NCBI GenBank assembly: GCA_030710605.1
Contig: CP092882.1
Span: forward strand, 744,001-808,000
Direction: 5' to 3'
Length of the DNA stretch: 64,000 nucleotides
Origin: Cordylochernes scorpioides
Lineage: Eukaryota > Arthropoda > Arachnida > Pseudoscorpiones > Chernetidae
The notes below the pieces were generated by a model. That model worked only from the letters and a program-made list of their open reading frames with translations, was not told the DNA's origin and made no database searches. Made by a program: the position numbers and the translations under genes. This document shows positions 42,501-52,430 of this stretch, piece by piece; position 1 is the stretch's first letter; the number at the start of each line of letters is the position of its first letter.

Positions 42501-45500
42501 TCTCACAAATCTCACCAACGAGATATCACAACACAACATACATTAAACATTTTACATGTTAATTGATAACACCAATTAAAACAATTTGGTTAAGTCTTAT
42601 ATAGACTTTTTAACGCGAAAGAGAAATCATTCTCTACATACCAGCATTGAGGACAAACGAAAAGATCATTTCACATATTCCCAGTTTCAGAGTCATAGAA
42701 ACACCGATGTTACCAAAGGGATATAATCTAGTCACACACCACAACTGTAACTTTTCGTCAAAAGAGACAATTTTTGTTCAATTTTACACTACTTAAAATT
42801 TATCCAATCATTAATAACCTTCAATTATATTATAAATTTTGTATAAAATCTTGAATAATTATTCTTATTCTTACCTTTCAATTATATAAACAATTTTTTT
42901 AATCCAACATTTAAAAAAAAAAAAACCTTTAATCAAATTTACTTTTATTTTTCATGATATTATTCTAGTATTGTAAAACATCTAATTGTTTCAAAAATTA
43001 TTTTTATTTTATTATTTATTATATATTTTTTATATTACAGGTTTAATTTTGTCCACTTTACCCGCAATCATATTTCTATATTTCTATTCACTATATTTTA
43101 TTTGTTTAAATACCTTTATTACCTGACAAAGTTTATCATCCACTATCGGGCATCTACAACAATCGTTTTCAACAATCATATTCTTTAACCAATCCCCTAT
43201 ATTTTTCATCACTATCTTTTCAGTCATTGCGTCACATCAAAGTAGAAAAACGACAGCACTGCTTGACAATTTATTTTTTGATTTCGTAACTCAACAAACT
43301 CCTTGAACACCGTTCCCCAGACTTACCAATCCAAACTTCTGGTCTGAACAAGCTTCAAGAGTTTATTTCATTTCATCCGCAGAGCAAATCACCAACGCAT
43401 TCACAAAGCGTTCACTTTTTTCAACTTTCAACTTTTTTTTCAGCTCTAGCGGACCACATTCAACCTTTGATTTCGAGTCAAGTCAGATCACCTACTGTCG
43501 CTACAATTCTACTTATCGCATGGCTCTATTTCACTCCTTTCTCAATCATATTAATAAGCAACTTTTCTTCAACAACTTTTAACCCAATAATCCTAAAATT
43601 GTGACAAAACACTGTAACCCTTATATAGGATCGCAAGTGAAACATTGCCAAGGAAGACAGCTCAAGTCTATATCCTCGCTTTGCACCTGGATCTGAGTAT
43701 TTGGTTTACATGAGCACTTCTAACAATTACATATTCTTCAACAACTTTTCAACCCAATAACACTACAATTGTGACAAAGCACTGTTACCCTATGCAGGAT
43801 CACAGGTGAAACATTGCCTAGGAAGACGCTCAAGTCAATATCCTCGCTTTGCACCTGGACCTAAGTATTTGATTGCATGTGTAAATCTCACAATTGCTTA
43901 TTCTTTAACTACTAACCCTGTCCAACGCCCACCAATATTCTCTTAGAATGTGAATTTTTATGTCATCATTTTATTTTAATCATCTTTTTTGTTAATCAAA
44001 CACAATGTCATTTTTATTTCACTTTTATATATCCAACAAATATCATCTTGTTATAGCCCTTTTTAACCCTCACAGTTTAAATTAATTAAAAGAAATTTTA
44101 ATTACTTACCTGTGTTAGAGAGGCTTTACCCGCCTAAACCCGGATAAACCCTTTCACTCCCGGGGCCCATCTATGGTAATTTAAAACAACAACCTCATAT
44201 GGTGTAGATAACTTATAACAAGATTGCCATGTTGTATATAGAAACATCTATAAATAATTATGCGCATGATTAATCTGTGTCTTTACATCACCCTATGTAA
44301 TGTAATTTGTACAAAGTGGATAAATAAATAAAATCTGTAATAGATTTAAGAGTTGAGCTAAAGCAGAGATCGAGCATAGTATTACCAAAACAACAGTCTA
44401 AAGATGGAACTCATAAATCAGGTAGATTCACAATTCCCACGACAGGCCACCCACACTGTCACATGTGGTGGAATGCAGAGACCCCTCTCACACCTGGACA
44501 GGTAAAGGCGCCCTTTCTCAAACGCCCCTGTCACATAAGGTCACCCCGTCTTTAACCTATAAATCATCACCTTACAGGGACTTGACAGTTCAGACAGTTC
44601 AGTCAGTTGAGTTTAGTTCACCCTTAGCGTCAGCTCACGTCGGTCGTACCTTATGTCGATCTCAACTATCATGTAGACGAGTAAGAAACTTCTATGTCTC
44701 CATCTTTTCGCTCCTGGCTCAACTTTTATCTGTTTACGGAACTTTCTTAGTGCAACTGTGTCTTCGTTTTTTGTGTGGATATCCCCAGCTTTCCACTCTG
44801 CCTCGACCACGACTGCCTGTATTTTGTGAGAACTTTTAAAGGTCTTCCAAGGTGCAGAGAGGTACTGGAAAACTCTACATCCTGACTGTTCCTCTCGGTC
44901 AACACAGTACAACAAGAGCTACCAGGACTTCAACAATCATTTCAGTAGTCGACAGGATTCTCTCTACAAAAGCTACTGGAATTCTCATCTCATTACATGA
45001 GTCGACAGGATCTCATCATCACAGATAAGTCGACAGCAACTCATCATCACATATATATAATACTAATATTATTTGAAACTATTATAGACGCGTATGATTC
45101 TTAAACAATTTCTACTGCCCTTACTGCAATGGAAAAATCACAGTAAGGACAGTAGAAATTGTTTCATTTTCAAAAGAGAATCATACGCGTTTATAATAGT
45201 TTCAAATATTCATAACAGATGAACTCCGCCTTTGCCGGTCCCAAGCCCGGATGAAAAAGAAGGAGGGGGAGCAGTAACAAGCTCACTAAAAAACCTGGGC
45301 TCAGCTGGCCCAGCTGATAGCACCCTGTAAGGGCTCCTAATCCAGGGATACAGGATGAGTAGCATTTGTACTCCATGTTAGGAGTGGCTGCACATGGCGT
45401 CTGTTCCTCATGTCAGAGGCGGCCATTTCTTTTGGAGCTAAGTCGGCCTGCCACTGAGTAGTGCTCCCAGTCTTAATGACAAAGGCAGACGCAATCTACT

Positions 45501-48500
45501 TCACCCAATCATGATGGTTGTCAATTTCAAGCTTTACAAGCTTGACACCCTAATATGATTGAGTGGAGATAAGATAGAAGAAGAAGATAACAGATGGCGC
45601 GCTGATGCATCATAAATACTACTAATAATATAATATTAAAATAAAAACATAAAGCCTCCAGGGAAAAGATACTTTTAAAAATATTTCTTTTTTAAATATC
45701 TCGAGCTTTCGGGCAAGTAAGCCCTTTTACGGGAGAAAATGCTCCCTGGAGGCTTTATTGTTTTATTTTAATATCAATTCAAGGGTTTATTTTATCTAGT
45801 AATATAATATTAATAAATAATATTTGTATATAGGTGGGTGTGTTGTTGTTGGCTTATTTTCCCTTCTCAGTAGAATAATAATTGAGTAATACTTTGAGCA
45901 ACTTCACATTCATCAAATGGAAAGAGAGAGTCGTTGAAAGATAGATTAAAATGGTAGATTAAACTGGCGAAACCGCTGGGAGGGTTCACCACTGATGAGC
46001 CAGGCCCTCCCTTTAATTTTTTCCATTGCAGTAAGGGCAGTAGAAATTATTTAATTTCAAAAAGAATCTTACGCCTTCGAAATAGTTTCGAATGTTGAAA
46101 GATTTGTTAACTAAAATATCTTTGCATAGGTGTAAGCAAAATTGTACATGATGATGAGAGAAAATTAACAATAACTTACCATGAATTCCACCACCGCCTT
46201 TTCAATACATTTGTAGAACTGAAAACATCACCACTTTCTATTTAGTAGGAAAAACATATGTGTTGATAAGGCACAATTTGGATTATATATTATAAACACA
46301 AGGTAATAAGAACAAATCTAAATAAATAAATAGTGTGTGACGTTTTGGTAACAGCGTTGTTACCGAAACGTCTCACACTATTCATTTGATCTAATTACTT
46401 TGTGTTTATAAATTTGCTATAAATTTTTTATAAATTTTGATTATTTTTATTAAGAAAAAAAAAAAAACAGGAAGAAAGTCAACAAATTTAAAAATTTGAA
46501 GTGAAAAAAAAAAGATTACATATACGATTACATATATAATAAATTTACATAAAATAGGGACGTATCTGGCTGGATCTGTGGAAGAAGAAAAAAAAGTATT
46601 TCGAGGGGTTGTTCTTTTTTAATCAATTTTTTTACACAATAAACTTGAAGGCAATTTACATATTATTGTAGATTACATGTAATCAATTTTTTTCATATAT
46701 TAGTCAAAAATATATTTAAAAAAAGATAATAATACAATTTAAATTTAAAGATTTGAAAAATTAGAAGAATAGTTATCATTTTATCCTTTTTTTTAACAAT
46801 TCTCTTTTGTTATTTTTCGAATTGTAAACTAAAATTTTATTATTTTTTTATATTATATGCATATTTAGTGCATATGTAAACATATAAGATGGAATACTAT
46901 ATTGCAAATAAAATATAAAAAAGTTGTTATATAATGATCATTGCTTGTTTCACACTACCAATACAGAAAGTGTTTTGCCAACTACCTAATCTGTACTCCA
47001 CGTTAGGAGCGGTGCTCCCAAAGTCACACCAAGTTTACTTCCAGGTCTCCAGACCAACAAAACTCTCCTTCCAGTATCCATGAAGGTTTCTTCTATCACG
47101 GAATCTGGAAGGTACAACAGTACTGTAAACACTCACCGTCCAGAAGTTTTCTCCACAGATGTACTGGAAGAATTCCTCCCAGGCCATTTCATGATCCAGA
47201 CATGATTTCACTACAGTAGCAGCCTAGGGACACATTGTCAATTTGCAATGTTATGTTTATCTTACATAGTTATATTTGATAGTATAGTTTGATAATATAT
47301 ACATATTATATACATATATATGTATCAAAAATAAAAAAGGCATATCCTGACCAGGAGCACATGTGCTTTACAGAAAGCAGAGCGCCATCTGGTGGAACAG
47401 AAATCAACTATTCATTGATTTAACCTGTTCCCTGATATTTGGCCAACACAATTTCTTGATAAATCAAGAAAAGCCAATCACGAATCAATGTTTGTTCAAC
47501 TAAATCAATGTTTAGTTGATTTCTGTTCCACCAGATGGCGTTCTGCTTTCTGTAAAGCACATGTGCTCCTGTATTTCGGCTGGCTGAACGCCAACCTTTA
47601 TCGAGGCATTACATTTTTGCATACACAAACTCAGCGCCGCATAGTGTTATTTATATATGTAAAAACATATATTTGATAGTATGTACATAGTTATATTTGA
47701 TAATAGATAGGCATATATTGTGGATATTGAATAAAAATATTTATTTGTCAATATTTCGGTTTGCTAAACGCCAACCTTTGTCAATGCATTACATTTTGTA
47801 TAAACGAGAGATACAATATATAGAATAATTTTTAACGCTTTGCAAAATTTTTTAATTTTCATTTGCTCGTGAGGAGGACAAAATATTTTTGTTGAAACAT
47901 CGAGATAATAAAAAGATTTACTGACCGAAGTATCTTTAATTTTAAGAGCTAAAAGATATAGAGAGACGGTTGGATTTGGATTAGTTCAAGTTGTAGACTT
48001 CATAAATCTTTTAATCATTACCGAGTTATCGTGATACTCCTGTGAAAAGACTGACAGCTCCGAAAGTTAGAGAATAAAATTTTGAGCAAGAAACTTAGCC
48101 CTGGAGACTTTATTTTCTTCATAATAAACCTTTTTGTGAAGATTTATTGTATAGGAAATGAAAACAATAAGCACGAATATTTATTTTATACATAAAACAA
48201 GCTTCTACTGTCCTTACTGCGATGTAAAAAATATATTGGGAGGGCTTGGTTCATCAGTGGTGAACCCTCACAGCGGTTTCGCCAATTTAATCTAACAGAC
48301 CGCTTTTTAGAGTTCTAATACTGTATTGGATCATTCTGCTTATATATGTTACACTGAAGGATGGAATCTCAGAAATATATAAGCAGAATGGACCAATACA
48401 GTATTAGAACTCTAAAAAGCGGTCTGGTATATTGAATTGGTGAAACTGTTGGGAGGGTTCACCACTGATGAGCCAAGCCCTCCAAATATATTTTTAATGG

Positions 48501-50985
48501 CAGTAAGGACAGTAGATGTTTGTTTTATATGTAAAATAAACATTCGTGCTTTGATGATATAATTTCTTATATAAACATGGTGTGTTATTGATTTATAATT
48601 AATATTTGTTCAACTGTGATTTATTCTTATTATTTGCGGAAGAGTATTGCTCGATGCAAATATTATATGTAATTCTACTGTCCTAAAACCTTTTATCCAT
48701 GGTTTGCTTAAAACCCATTTCTGATATTCCATTCATCAGTGCTGCGTATATAAAAAGAAACGTCCAATACAGTATTAGAACTCTAAAAAGCGGTCTGGTA
48801 GATTAAATTGGTGAAACTGTTGGGAGAGTTCACCACTGATGAGCCAAGTTCTCCCAATATTTTCCATCGCAGTAAGGACAGTAGAAGTTTGTTTAATGTG
48901 TAAAAGAAACATTCATGCTTAATGCTTTCATTTCTTATTTATAGATGGTGCGGTGTGTAATGTCTTATAATTAAAGTTCATTTTAAAAATGAATATAAAC
49001 AAAGAAATAAATAACCAGTAGGGAAATAGTTCTTGAAACATTAAACACTTTGGGATTTTTTTTTCAGACAAAATAAAACCTTGTCTGGCTGAAGTGTCTC
49101 ATATTTCAGGAACAAGTAATGCCTTTATCTTCAAAACAATGATAAAATATGTTGACTTTTCTTAGAATATTTAATGAAACTGATTCCAATAATTATTAAT
49201 TAAACATTATATTTATTGATTGACAAGAGAGAGAACAAAATATAAAAGGGAAACTAATATTAAACAAAGGAACTTTTTTCTGTTTCGGTTAGCGCCTATT
49301 TACCTGTGAGCTTACACACACTCTGTGGTAACAATTAATTAATAAATATACAACAATATATCTACCAAAGAATTAAATTTTAAAAATGGTTTTAAATGCC
49401 ATTGTTTAAAATTTTCATGCTTTTTTTAAACGTCAGAAATAAGAGTATTTTTTTTTTAAAGGTTGAAGTACACTCATGGACAAAACTTGAGGAAATGAAA
49501 AGTCTTTGATGTCGCTGGTCGTCTGTTTTTTTTTTTTAAAGAGATAGTGACAATTTGGTTCACACTTTTTATTTCGTGTGTCTTCAATAAAGGTCACTTT
49601 AATATCTTTCAGAGTTATTGTCTGAATCCCGATATACATGTTAAAAGGTACAATTCCCTTAAGTTTTGTCCATGAGTGTATCTTTCAGAGTTATTGTCTG
49701 AATCCCGATATACAATGCTAAAAGGTACAACTTCCTTAAGTTTTGTCCATGAGTTATCTTTCAGAGTTATTATCTGAATCCCGATATACATGCTAAAAGG
49801 TACAACTTCCTTAAGTTTTGTCAATGAATGTAAATCATATTTAGTTTAATTATAAAGCCAATATGCAAAATGGGATTTAACATAAAGGTTGGTAACTTAC
49901 GTCAGAACGTAGCCCCTCGTACATATTCTGGAATATCGGGGTGTCACACTTGTTTCCTGCAACAGCCATTTCCAACTGGAGATCAACAAAGAAGTAAGTT
50001 GAAGAAGAGACAAACCTCGAAAGTTCCGATTATAATATGATATAAAAAAGAGAAGAAATAAATAGATGCACTAGCGCGCCATCTGTTATCAAATTACAAA
50101 ACAATTTTATAGGCGTAATTTTCTTTTTAAAATAAAATAATTTCTACTGTCCTTACTGCAATGGTAGATTAAACTGGCGAAACCGCTGGGAGGGTTCACC
50201 ACTGATGAGCCAGGCCCTCCCTTTAGTTTTTCCATTGCAGTAAGGACAGTAGAATTTTTTTTTATTTAAAAAAGAAAATTACGCCTCTAAAATAGTTTTG
50301 TAATTAAATAAATAGATGTCTTTTTAAATTTATGAATGTTCATTTGCACAATCAGGAGACGCCTTGAAGAACGGCGTGTTTAGTACATTCCAACATCACG
50401 GTCTGGATATAGTACTCAATCCTGGACAGTGTTGTTATGTCCATCTTCCTCTCCCTACAGGCAGAAGTTCCAGAGAAAATAGGAATGTTTGTAATAGTAT
50501 TTAGAAGAGGCGACCTTTGTCTCTTTAGATCAATATCCTCCCGTCAAAATTTCCATCTATATTTTAGCCATAGATTTGGCCCAGCCACATTGCCAGCTAA
50601 ACACCTCTTTGGCAGATTGTCAAGATTCCATTAGATCCCGTGTGGATCTCATGGAATAAAGTCCGTCCTAGACTGACGAGGGCCATTAGCCCGAAACCAT
50701 GGTCTTTAGGTTGACGCTTTTCAGTTTGCCAAAGCTGGTGTTGTGGCTTTGTCACCGACCCGAGACCGCTAGTTTGCGGCGACGGTCAATAGATGGCGTC
50801 TAGTTTTGACGTCTATTTTGACGGGAGAGGCGACCTTTGTCTCTTTAGTATTTAGTACGTTACAACTTACCACACACGGCCTGGGTATAGTACTCGATCC
50901 TGGACAGTGCAGCCATACCCATCTTCTTGTCCCCACGGGCCAGAAGCCCCAGGGACAGGACCAATACCACCTGCAGACGAGACAT
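37760..50985 (-). CDS. Gene C: secreted protein, exons 1-5 visible (3' end not found)
   Basis: On the minus strand 50985-50871, 49956-49901, 47223-47137, 46218-46180 and 37822-37760 join to 120 codons in frame, all introns GT-AG, first junction phase 1, the others phase 0. The protein opens with MSRLQVVLVLSLGLLARG, a probable signal peptide. Mature cysteines lie in AVCG, KCDT, KSCLD, YICGE and FYKCIE. Exon 2 is 56 nt as in genes A and B, and exon 4 begins FYKC like FAGC in A. Exon 5 (IKDAELTEQERATFKELKEA) is acidic and helical and its donor GTAAGT is good, so at least one more exon should follow; none was found above the 37013-37112 gap. Intron 4 (8.4 kb) contains the LTR element and the pogo/Tigger-type element. 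Function is unknown. Confidence 0.75.
38280..39362. repeat. Paralogue of 16990-17355, interrupted by a DNA transposon
   Basis: 38280-38396 and 39121-39362 are contiguous in the 17-kb copy. It ends with the same AAGCCGCAACCTGGT word. Confidence 0.85.
38399..39119. mobile_element. Pogo/Tigger-type non-autonomous transposon, 721 bp
   Basis: Terminal inverted repeats CAGTGGTACCTCGACATACG and its complement at 39100-39119, TA target duplication at 38397-38398 and 39120-39121. Subterminal ACTCGTATCTCGAA repeats on both sides. The CAGTGG-type end and TA duplication fit the pogo/Tigger group. The interior (38700-38970) has a short frame resembling no transposase. Confidence 0.85.
39443..39490 (+). 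ncRNA. Hammerhead-like motif (decayed)
   Basis: GTA, CTGATGA, GAGCCAAAACCC, TAAAC, TACCGGGTAC. Box I is intact; box II has lost its G. It belongs to the 26.7-kb repeat type (39363-39490). Confidence 0.45.
39499..39558. repeat. (TA)n microsatellite
   Basis: About 30 TA repeats; integration site of the adjoining LTR element. Confidence 0.95.
39559..40433. repeat. LTR, left copy (875 bp)
   Basis: TATAAAT at 39943-39949 is followed by GACAGTTCAGACAGTTCAGT, a plausible plus-strand promoter and start. AATAAA occurs at about 39705. Differs from the right copy by a 3-bp (ATC) length change near 40400; no other difference was noticed by eye. Confidence 0.9.
40434..44173. other. LTR element interior, no recognisable retroviral domains
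   Basis: Strongly G-poor on the plus strand. An ATG at 40448 opens a short frame that runs into a perfect donor-like AAGAGGTAAGA at about 40475. A 162-codon frame (40464-40952), basic and glutamine-rich, matches no family I know. 43565-43735 and 43737-43905 are an imperfect tandem duplication of about 172 bp (AACATTGCC, GGAAGAC, TATCCTCGCTTTGCACCTGG). Confidence 0.7.
44174..45051. repeat. LTR, right copy (878 bp)
   Basis: Same sequence as 39559-40433 apart from CATCATCACAG versus CATCACAG. Such similarity points to a recent insertion. Confidence 0.9.
45065..45215. mobile_element. Fold-back element, arms only
   Basis: GAAACTATTATAGACGCGTA, AACAATTTCTACTGCCCTTA and complement; the hammerhead-like core has been lost at the centre. 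Confidence 0.8.
45216..45600 (+). mobile_element. LINE 3'-end-like repeat
   Basis: Ends ATGATTGAGTGGAGATAAGA, then TAGAAGAAGAAG; longest copy of the family listed at 20040. Confidence 0.5.
45650..45775. repeat. Fold-back with AAAGCCTCCAGGGA ends
   Basis: AAAGCCTCCAGGGAAAA ... CTCCCTGGAGGCTTTATTG. Contains a hammerhead-like motif on the minus strand (45690-45725: GTAAAAGGGCTTACTTGCCC, GAAAGCTCG). Confidence 0.6.
45940..46100 (-). mobile_element. Fold-back element, core plus one arm
   Basis: ATTAAACTGGCGAAACCGCT, GGGAGGGTTCACCACTGATG, AGCCAGGCCCTCCC, then CATTGCAGTAAGGGCAGTAG. Confidence 0.7.
46180..46218 (-). CDS. Gene C exon 4
   Basis: 39 nt between GTTTTCAG and GTAAGT; encodes FYKCIEKAVVEFM. 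Confidence 0.78.
46322..46440. repeat. Palindrome, GTTACCGAAACGTC motif
   Basis: AATAGTGTGTGACGTTTTGG, TAACAGCGTTGTTACC, GAAACGTCTCACACTATT. Resembles the AAACGTC hammerhead-like family, with GAAACGTC at the same place. Confidence 0.6.
46560..47130. other. Intron 3 of gene C
   Basis: AT-rich. No coding signal outside exon 3. Confidence 0.5.
47137..47223 (-). CDS. Gene C exon 3
   Basis: 87 nt (29 codons) between CCCTAG and GTGAGT; encodes AATVVKSCLDHEMAWEEFFQ and then YICGENFWT. Nine nt shorter than exon 3 of genes A and B. Confidence 0.8.
48175..48545. mobile_element. Fold-back element, full copy
   Basis: Both arms present (CACGAATATTTATTTTATAC ... AAAATAAACATTCGTGCTTT), each with the GGGAGGG...CTGATGAG core and the CCAATACAGTATTAGAAC, AAAAAGCGGTCTGGTA inner word, inverted about 48370. 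Confidence 0.8.
48750..48935 (-). mobile_element. Fold-back element, half copy
   Basis: CCAATACAGTATTAGAACTC to AAGAAACATTCATGCTT, with core TTGGTGAAACTGTTGGGAGA, GTTCACCACTGATGAGCCAA. Confidence 0.7.
49469..49832 (+). mobile_element. Tc1-type MITE with 3-copy 76-bp array
   Basis: Left end ACACTCATGGACAAAACTTG, then three right-end units (each TCTTTCAGAGTTATTGTCTG, ..., TTTTGTCCATGAGT). Intron 2 of gene C. Confidence 0.85.
49901..49956 (-). CDS. Gene C exon 2
   Basis: 56 nt between GTTGCAG and GTAAGT; with the phase-1 G encodes GNKCDTPIFQNMYEGLRSD. Confidence 0.8.
50075..50315 (-). mobile_element. Fold-back element, well-preserved copy
   Basis: Arms AGGCGTAATTTTC, AATTTCTACTGTCCTTACTG and complement. 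Core on plus: CTGGC-GAAACC, GGGAGGGTTCACCA, CTGATGA-GCCAG, CCCTCCC. Intron 1 of gene C. Confidence 0.8.
50381..50475 (-). pseudogene. Decayed duplicate of gene C exon 1
   Basis: Minus strand: CTTCTGCCTGTAGGGAGAGG, AAGATGGACATAAC, ACACTGTCCAGGATTGAGTA, CTATATCCAGACCGTG. It parallels 50871-50960 (ACTGTCCAGGATCGAGTACT, ATACCCAGGCCGTG). The donor GTGTGGTAAGT has become GTGATGTTGGAATG, so it cannot splice; the signal-peptide start is missing. Confidence 0.75.
50505..50850 (+). mobile_element. Hammerhead-bearing retrozyme-like element
   Basis: About 345 bp between two direct copies of GAGGCGACCTTTGTCTCTTTAG (split: GAGGCGACCTTTG, TCTCTTTAG; 50506-50530 and 50828-50850). It holds an intact hammerhead at 50667-50710, has no open reading frame of note and has many decayed relatives in the window. 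It sits between the exon 1 duplicate and the true exon 1 of gene C, in intron 1. Short, non-coding, ribozyme-carrying, with direct terminal words: this fits a retrozyme; that name is inference. Confidence 0.65.
50667..50710 (+). ncRNA. Intact type I hammerhead ribozyme
   Basis: In order: stem I CCTAGA (50667-50672), box I CTGACGA (50673-50679), stem II GGGC, loop CATTA, GCCC (to 50692), box II GAAA (50693-50696), stem III ACC/GGT with a two-base loop, GTC cleavage triplet (50702-50704), stem I TTTAGG (50705-50710). Stem I pairs at all six positions (one G.T). Cleavage is predicted between 50704 and 50705. Confidence 0.88.
50871..50985 (-). CDS. Gene C exon 1 (signal peptide)
   Basis: ATG at 50985-50983 (GGGGATGTC context); 115 nt ending GTGTGTG before GTAAGT, phase 1. 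Encodes MSRLQVVLVLSLGLLARG, then DKKMGMAALSRIEYYTQAVC. Confidence 0.82.
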
Positions 50986-51197
50986 CCCCACAGCTATCTG
51001 ACAAAGTTGGCAATAGGACACTTTGATTTCCTCACATTGTCGACTGACCTTGCCTGAATCCTCACACGTCCATTTTCCTGTTCCTCTGTTCTACTCATTT
51101 CGACGAATTTTCCTGTTTCTCTTCCCTTTTGTTTAGAATTTTCATTTAAAATAATGGTTTGCTGAATGTTCCTCGTTTTAAACAATGTAAAACAATG

Positions 51198-52330
51198 TAC
51201 ACTCTATAACAAAAAGAAAAATTGACGCACTAAGAAGGAGTTATTCAATTTGGAAAAAAATTGGTGTATGCGGAGTACATGTAATGGGGAAACCCCTTTA
51301 AAATTTCATAACAATCAATTGTTTTATTCCAGAGTTTGATCGTCACAAATTTAGAATGTCAATATGTCGTTGGATCCCCACTGGCCTGGATGCAGGCTGC
51401 CACCCGGCGTGTCATGGACTGATAAAGATTCCGGATGGTGTGCTGCGGGATTTCTTGCCAAATTGTCTCCAACTTTCGGGCTAAATAGTCAACATTCCGG
51501 GATGGTTGCAATCGCCTTCCCATCACGTCCCAGATGTGCTCTATGGGCGAGAGATCAGGCGACCTTGCTGGCCACGGAAGAGCTCGGCAAGATTGAAGAC
51601 AATCCATAATAACACGTACCGTGTGTGGCCGGGTATTATCTTGTTGAAAAGTAAGCCCGGGGTGATGTGAGAGGAACGGTAACAAAACAGGCCGTAGAAT
51701 GTCATCTACGTACCGTTGTGCTGTCAGGATGACAGGAATGACTACCAATGGGGTCCTGATATTAAATTAAATGTCACCCCAGACCATAACGCCCTGTTGT
51801 GGATCTGTGTAATGTTCGAAAGTAAGGACAGGATCCACACGCTGCCCAGGACGTCTCCAGACACGTTTGTGACGGTCGTCAGGACACAGTACGAAATGGG
51901 ACTCATCACTAAAGACTATACGTTCCAGTAAGTGTAGTTCCAATTTGATCGCTCCCAACACCACCGTAGTCGGACTTGTCGGTGCACGGGTGTGAGGGGT
52001 AGGCATCGTAACGGTCGGAGCAAGTTCTTCTTTCTAAATTTTGTTTAAATTAGATAAATATTTTACTGAAACATTAACATAGCCAAAATAGTAGCGTATT
52101 GAGAACAAACAATTTCAAAACACCGAGCAGACTTCTGGTGTAATAGATTTAAAGATAGCTGTCAGAGAGGATCGAGGATGATCCAAGTTCAGGACGTCCT
52201 TCAATTTGGACGACGGAGCACAACATCCAGCAGGTTCGTGATTTAACCTCTATGCTGATAGAAAAATAACTATTGAAACTATAGCGATTATTGTTGGAAT
52301 TTCATATGGTGGCTGCCAAAGCATTGTCCA
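51198..52330 (-). mobile_element. Tc1-like transposon, degraded
   Basis: Right terminus (minus-strand end) ACACTCTATAACAAAAAGAA lies at about 51199. The other end is lost in the gap. Contains the transposase pseudogene below and a degenerate helix-turn-helix-like remnant at about 52140-52260. Confidence 0.7.
51359..52006 (-). pseudogene. Tc1-like DDE transposase pseudogene
   Basis: Minus-strand fragments RIVFSDESHFVLCPDD and VWRRPGQRVDPV (to 51767), then, after a frameshift and stop, LLPFLSHHPGLTFQQDN, LPWPARSPDLSPIEHIWD and a normal C terminus ending GDPTTY. The catalytic residues are all visible: D in FSDES, D in QQDN, and E in PIEH, with 32 residues between the last two. The N-terminal DNA-binding part is not in frame. 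Closest in wording to arthropod Tc1-like elements. Confidence 0.85.
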
Positions 52331-52430
52331 NNNNNNNNNNNNNNNNNNNNNNNNNNNNNNNNNNNNNNNNNNNNNNNNNNNNNNNNNNNNNNNNNNNNNN
52401 NNNNNNNNNNNNNNNNNNNNNNNNNNNNNN
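52331..52430. other. Assembly gap (100 N)
   Basis: Exactly 100 N, immediately before the left copy of the tandem duplication. Confidence 0.99.

Larger units (their letters stand above)
39559..45051. mobile_element. LTR retrotransposon without pol (LARD-type)
   Basis: Two near-identical long terminal repeats, TGGTAATTTAAAACAACAAC ... ACTCATCATCACA, bound a 3.7-kb interior. The ends are TG...CA and the target is in (TA)n, so the TATATA duplication is ambiguous. The interior lacks any reverse transcriptase, integrase or protease frame, so the element depends on an autonomous relative. Orientation is uncertain: a TATA box and leader-like sequence favour plus, while TGGGCCCCGGGAGTG, reading minus next to 44173, could be a primer-binding site. 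Confidence 0.85.

Noticed and set aside
50160-50225. Fold-back core as an active type II hammerhead
   Set aside because: Boxes I and II and stem II are present, but the 19 nt between them cannot form both stems I and III or place a cleavage triplet. Kept only as a lower-confidence finding.
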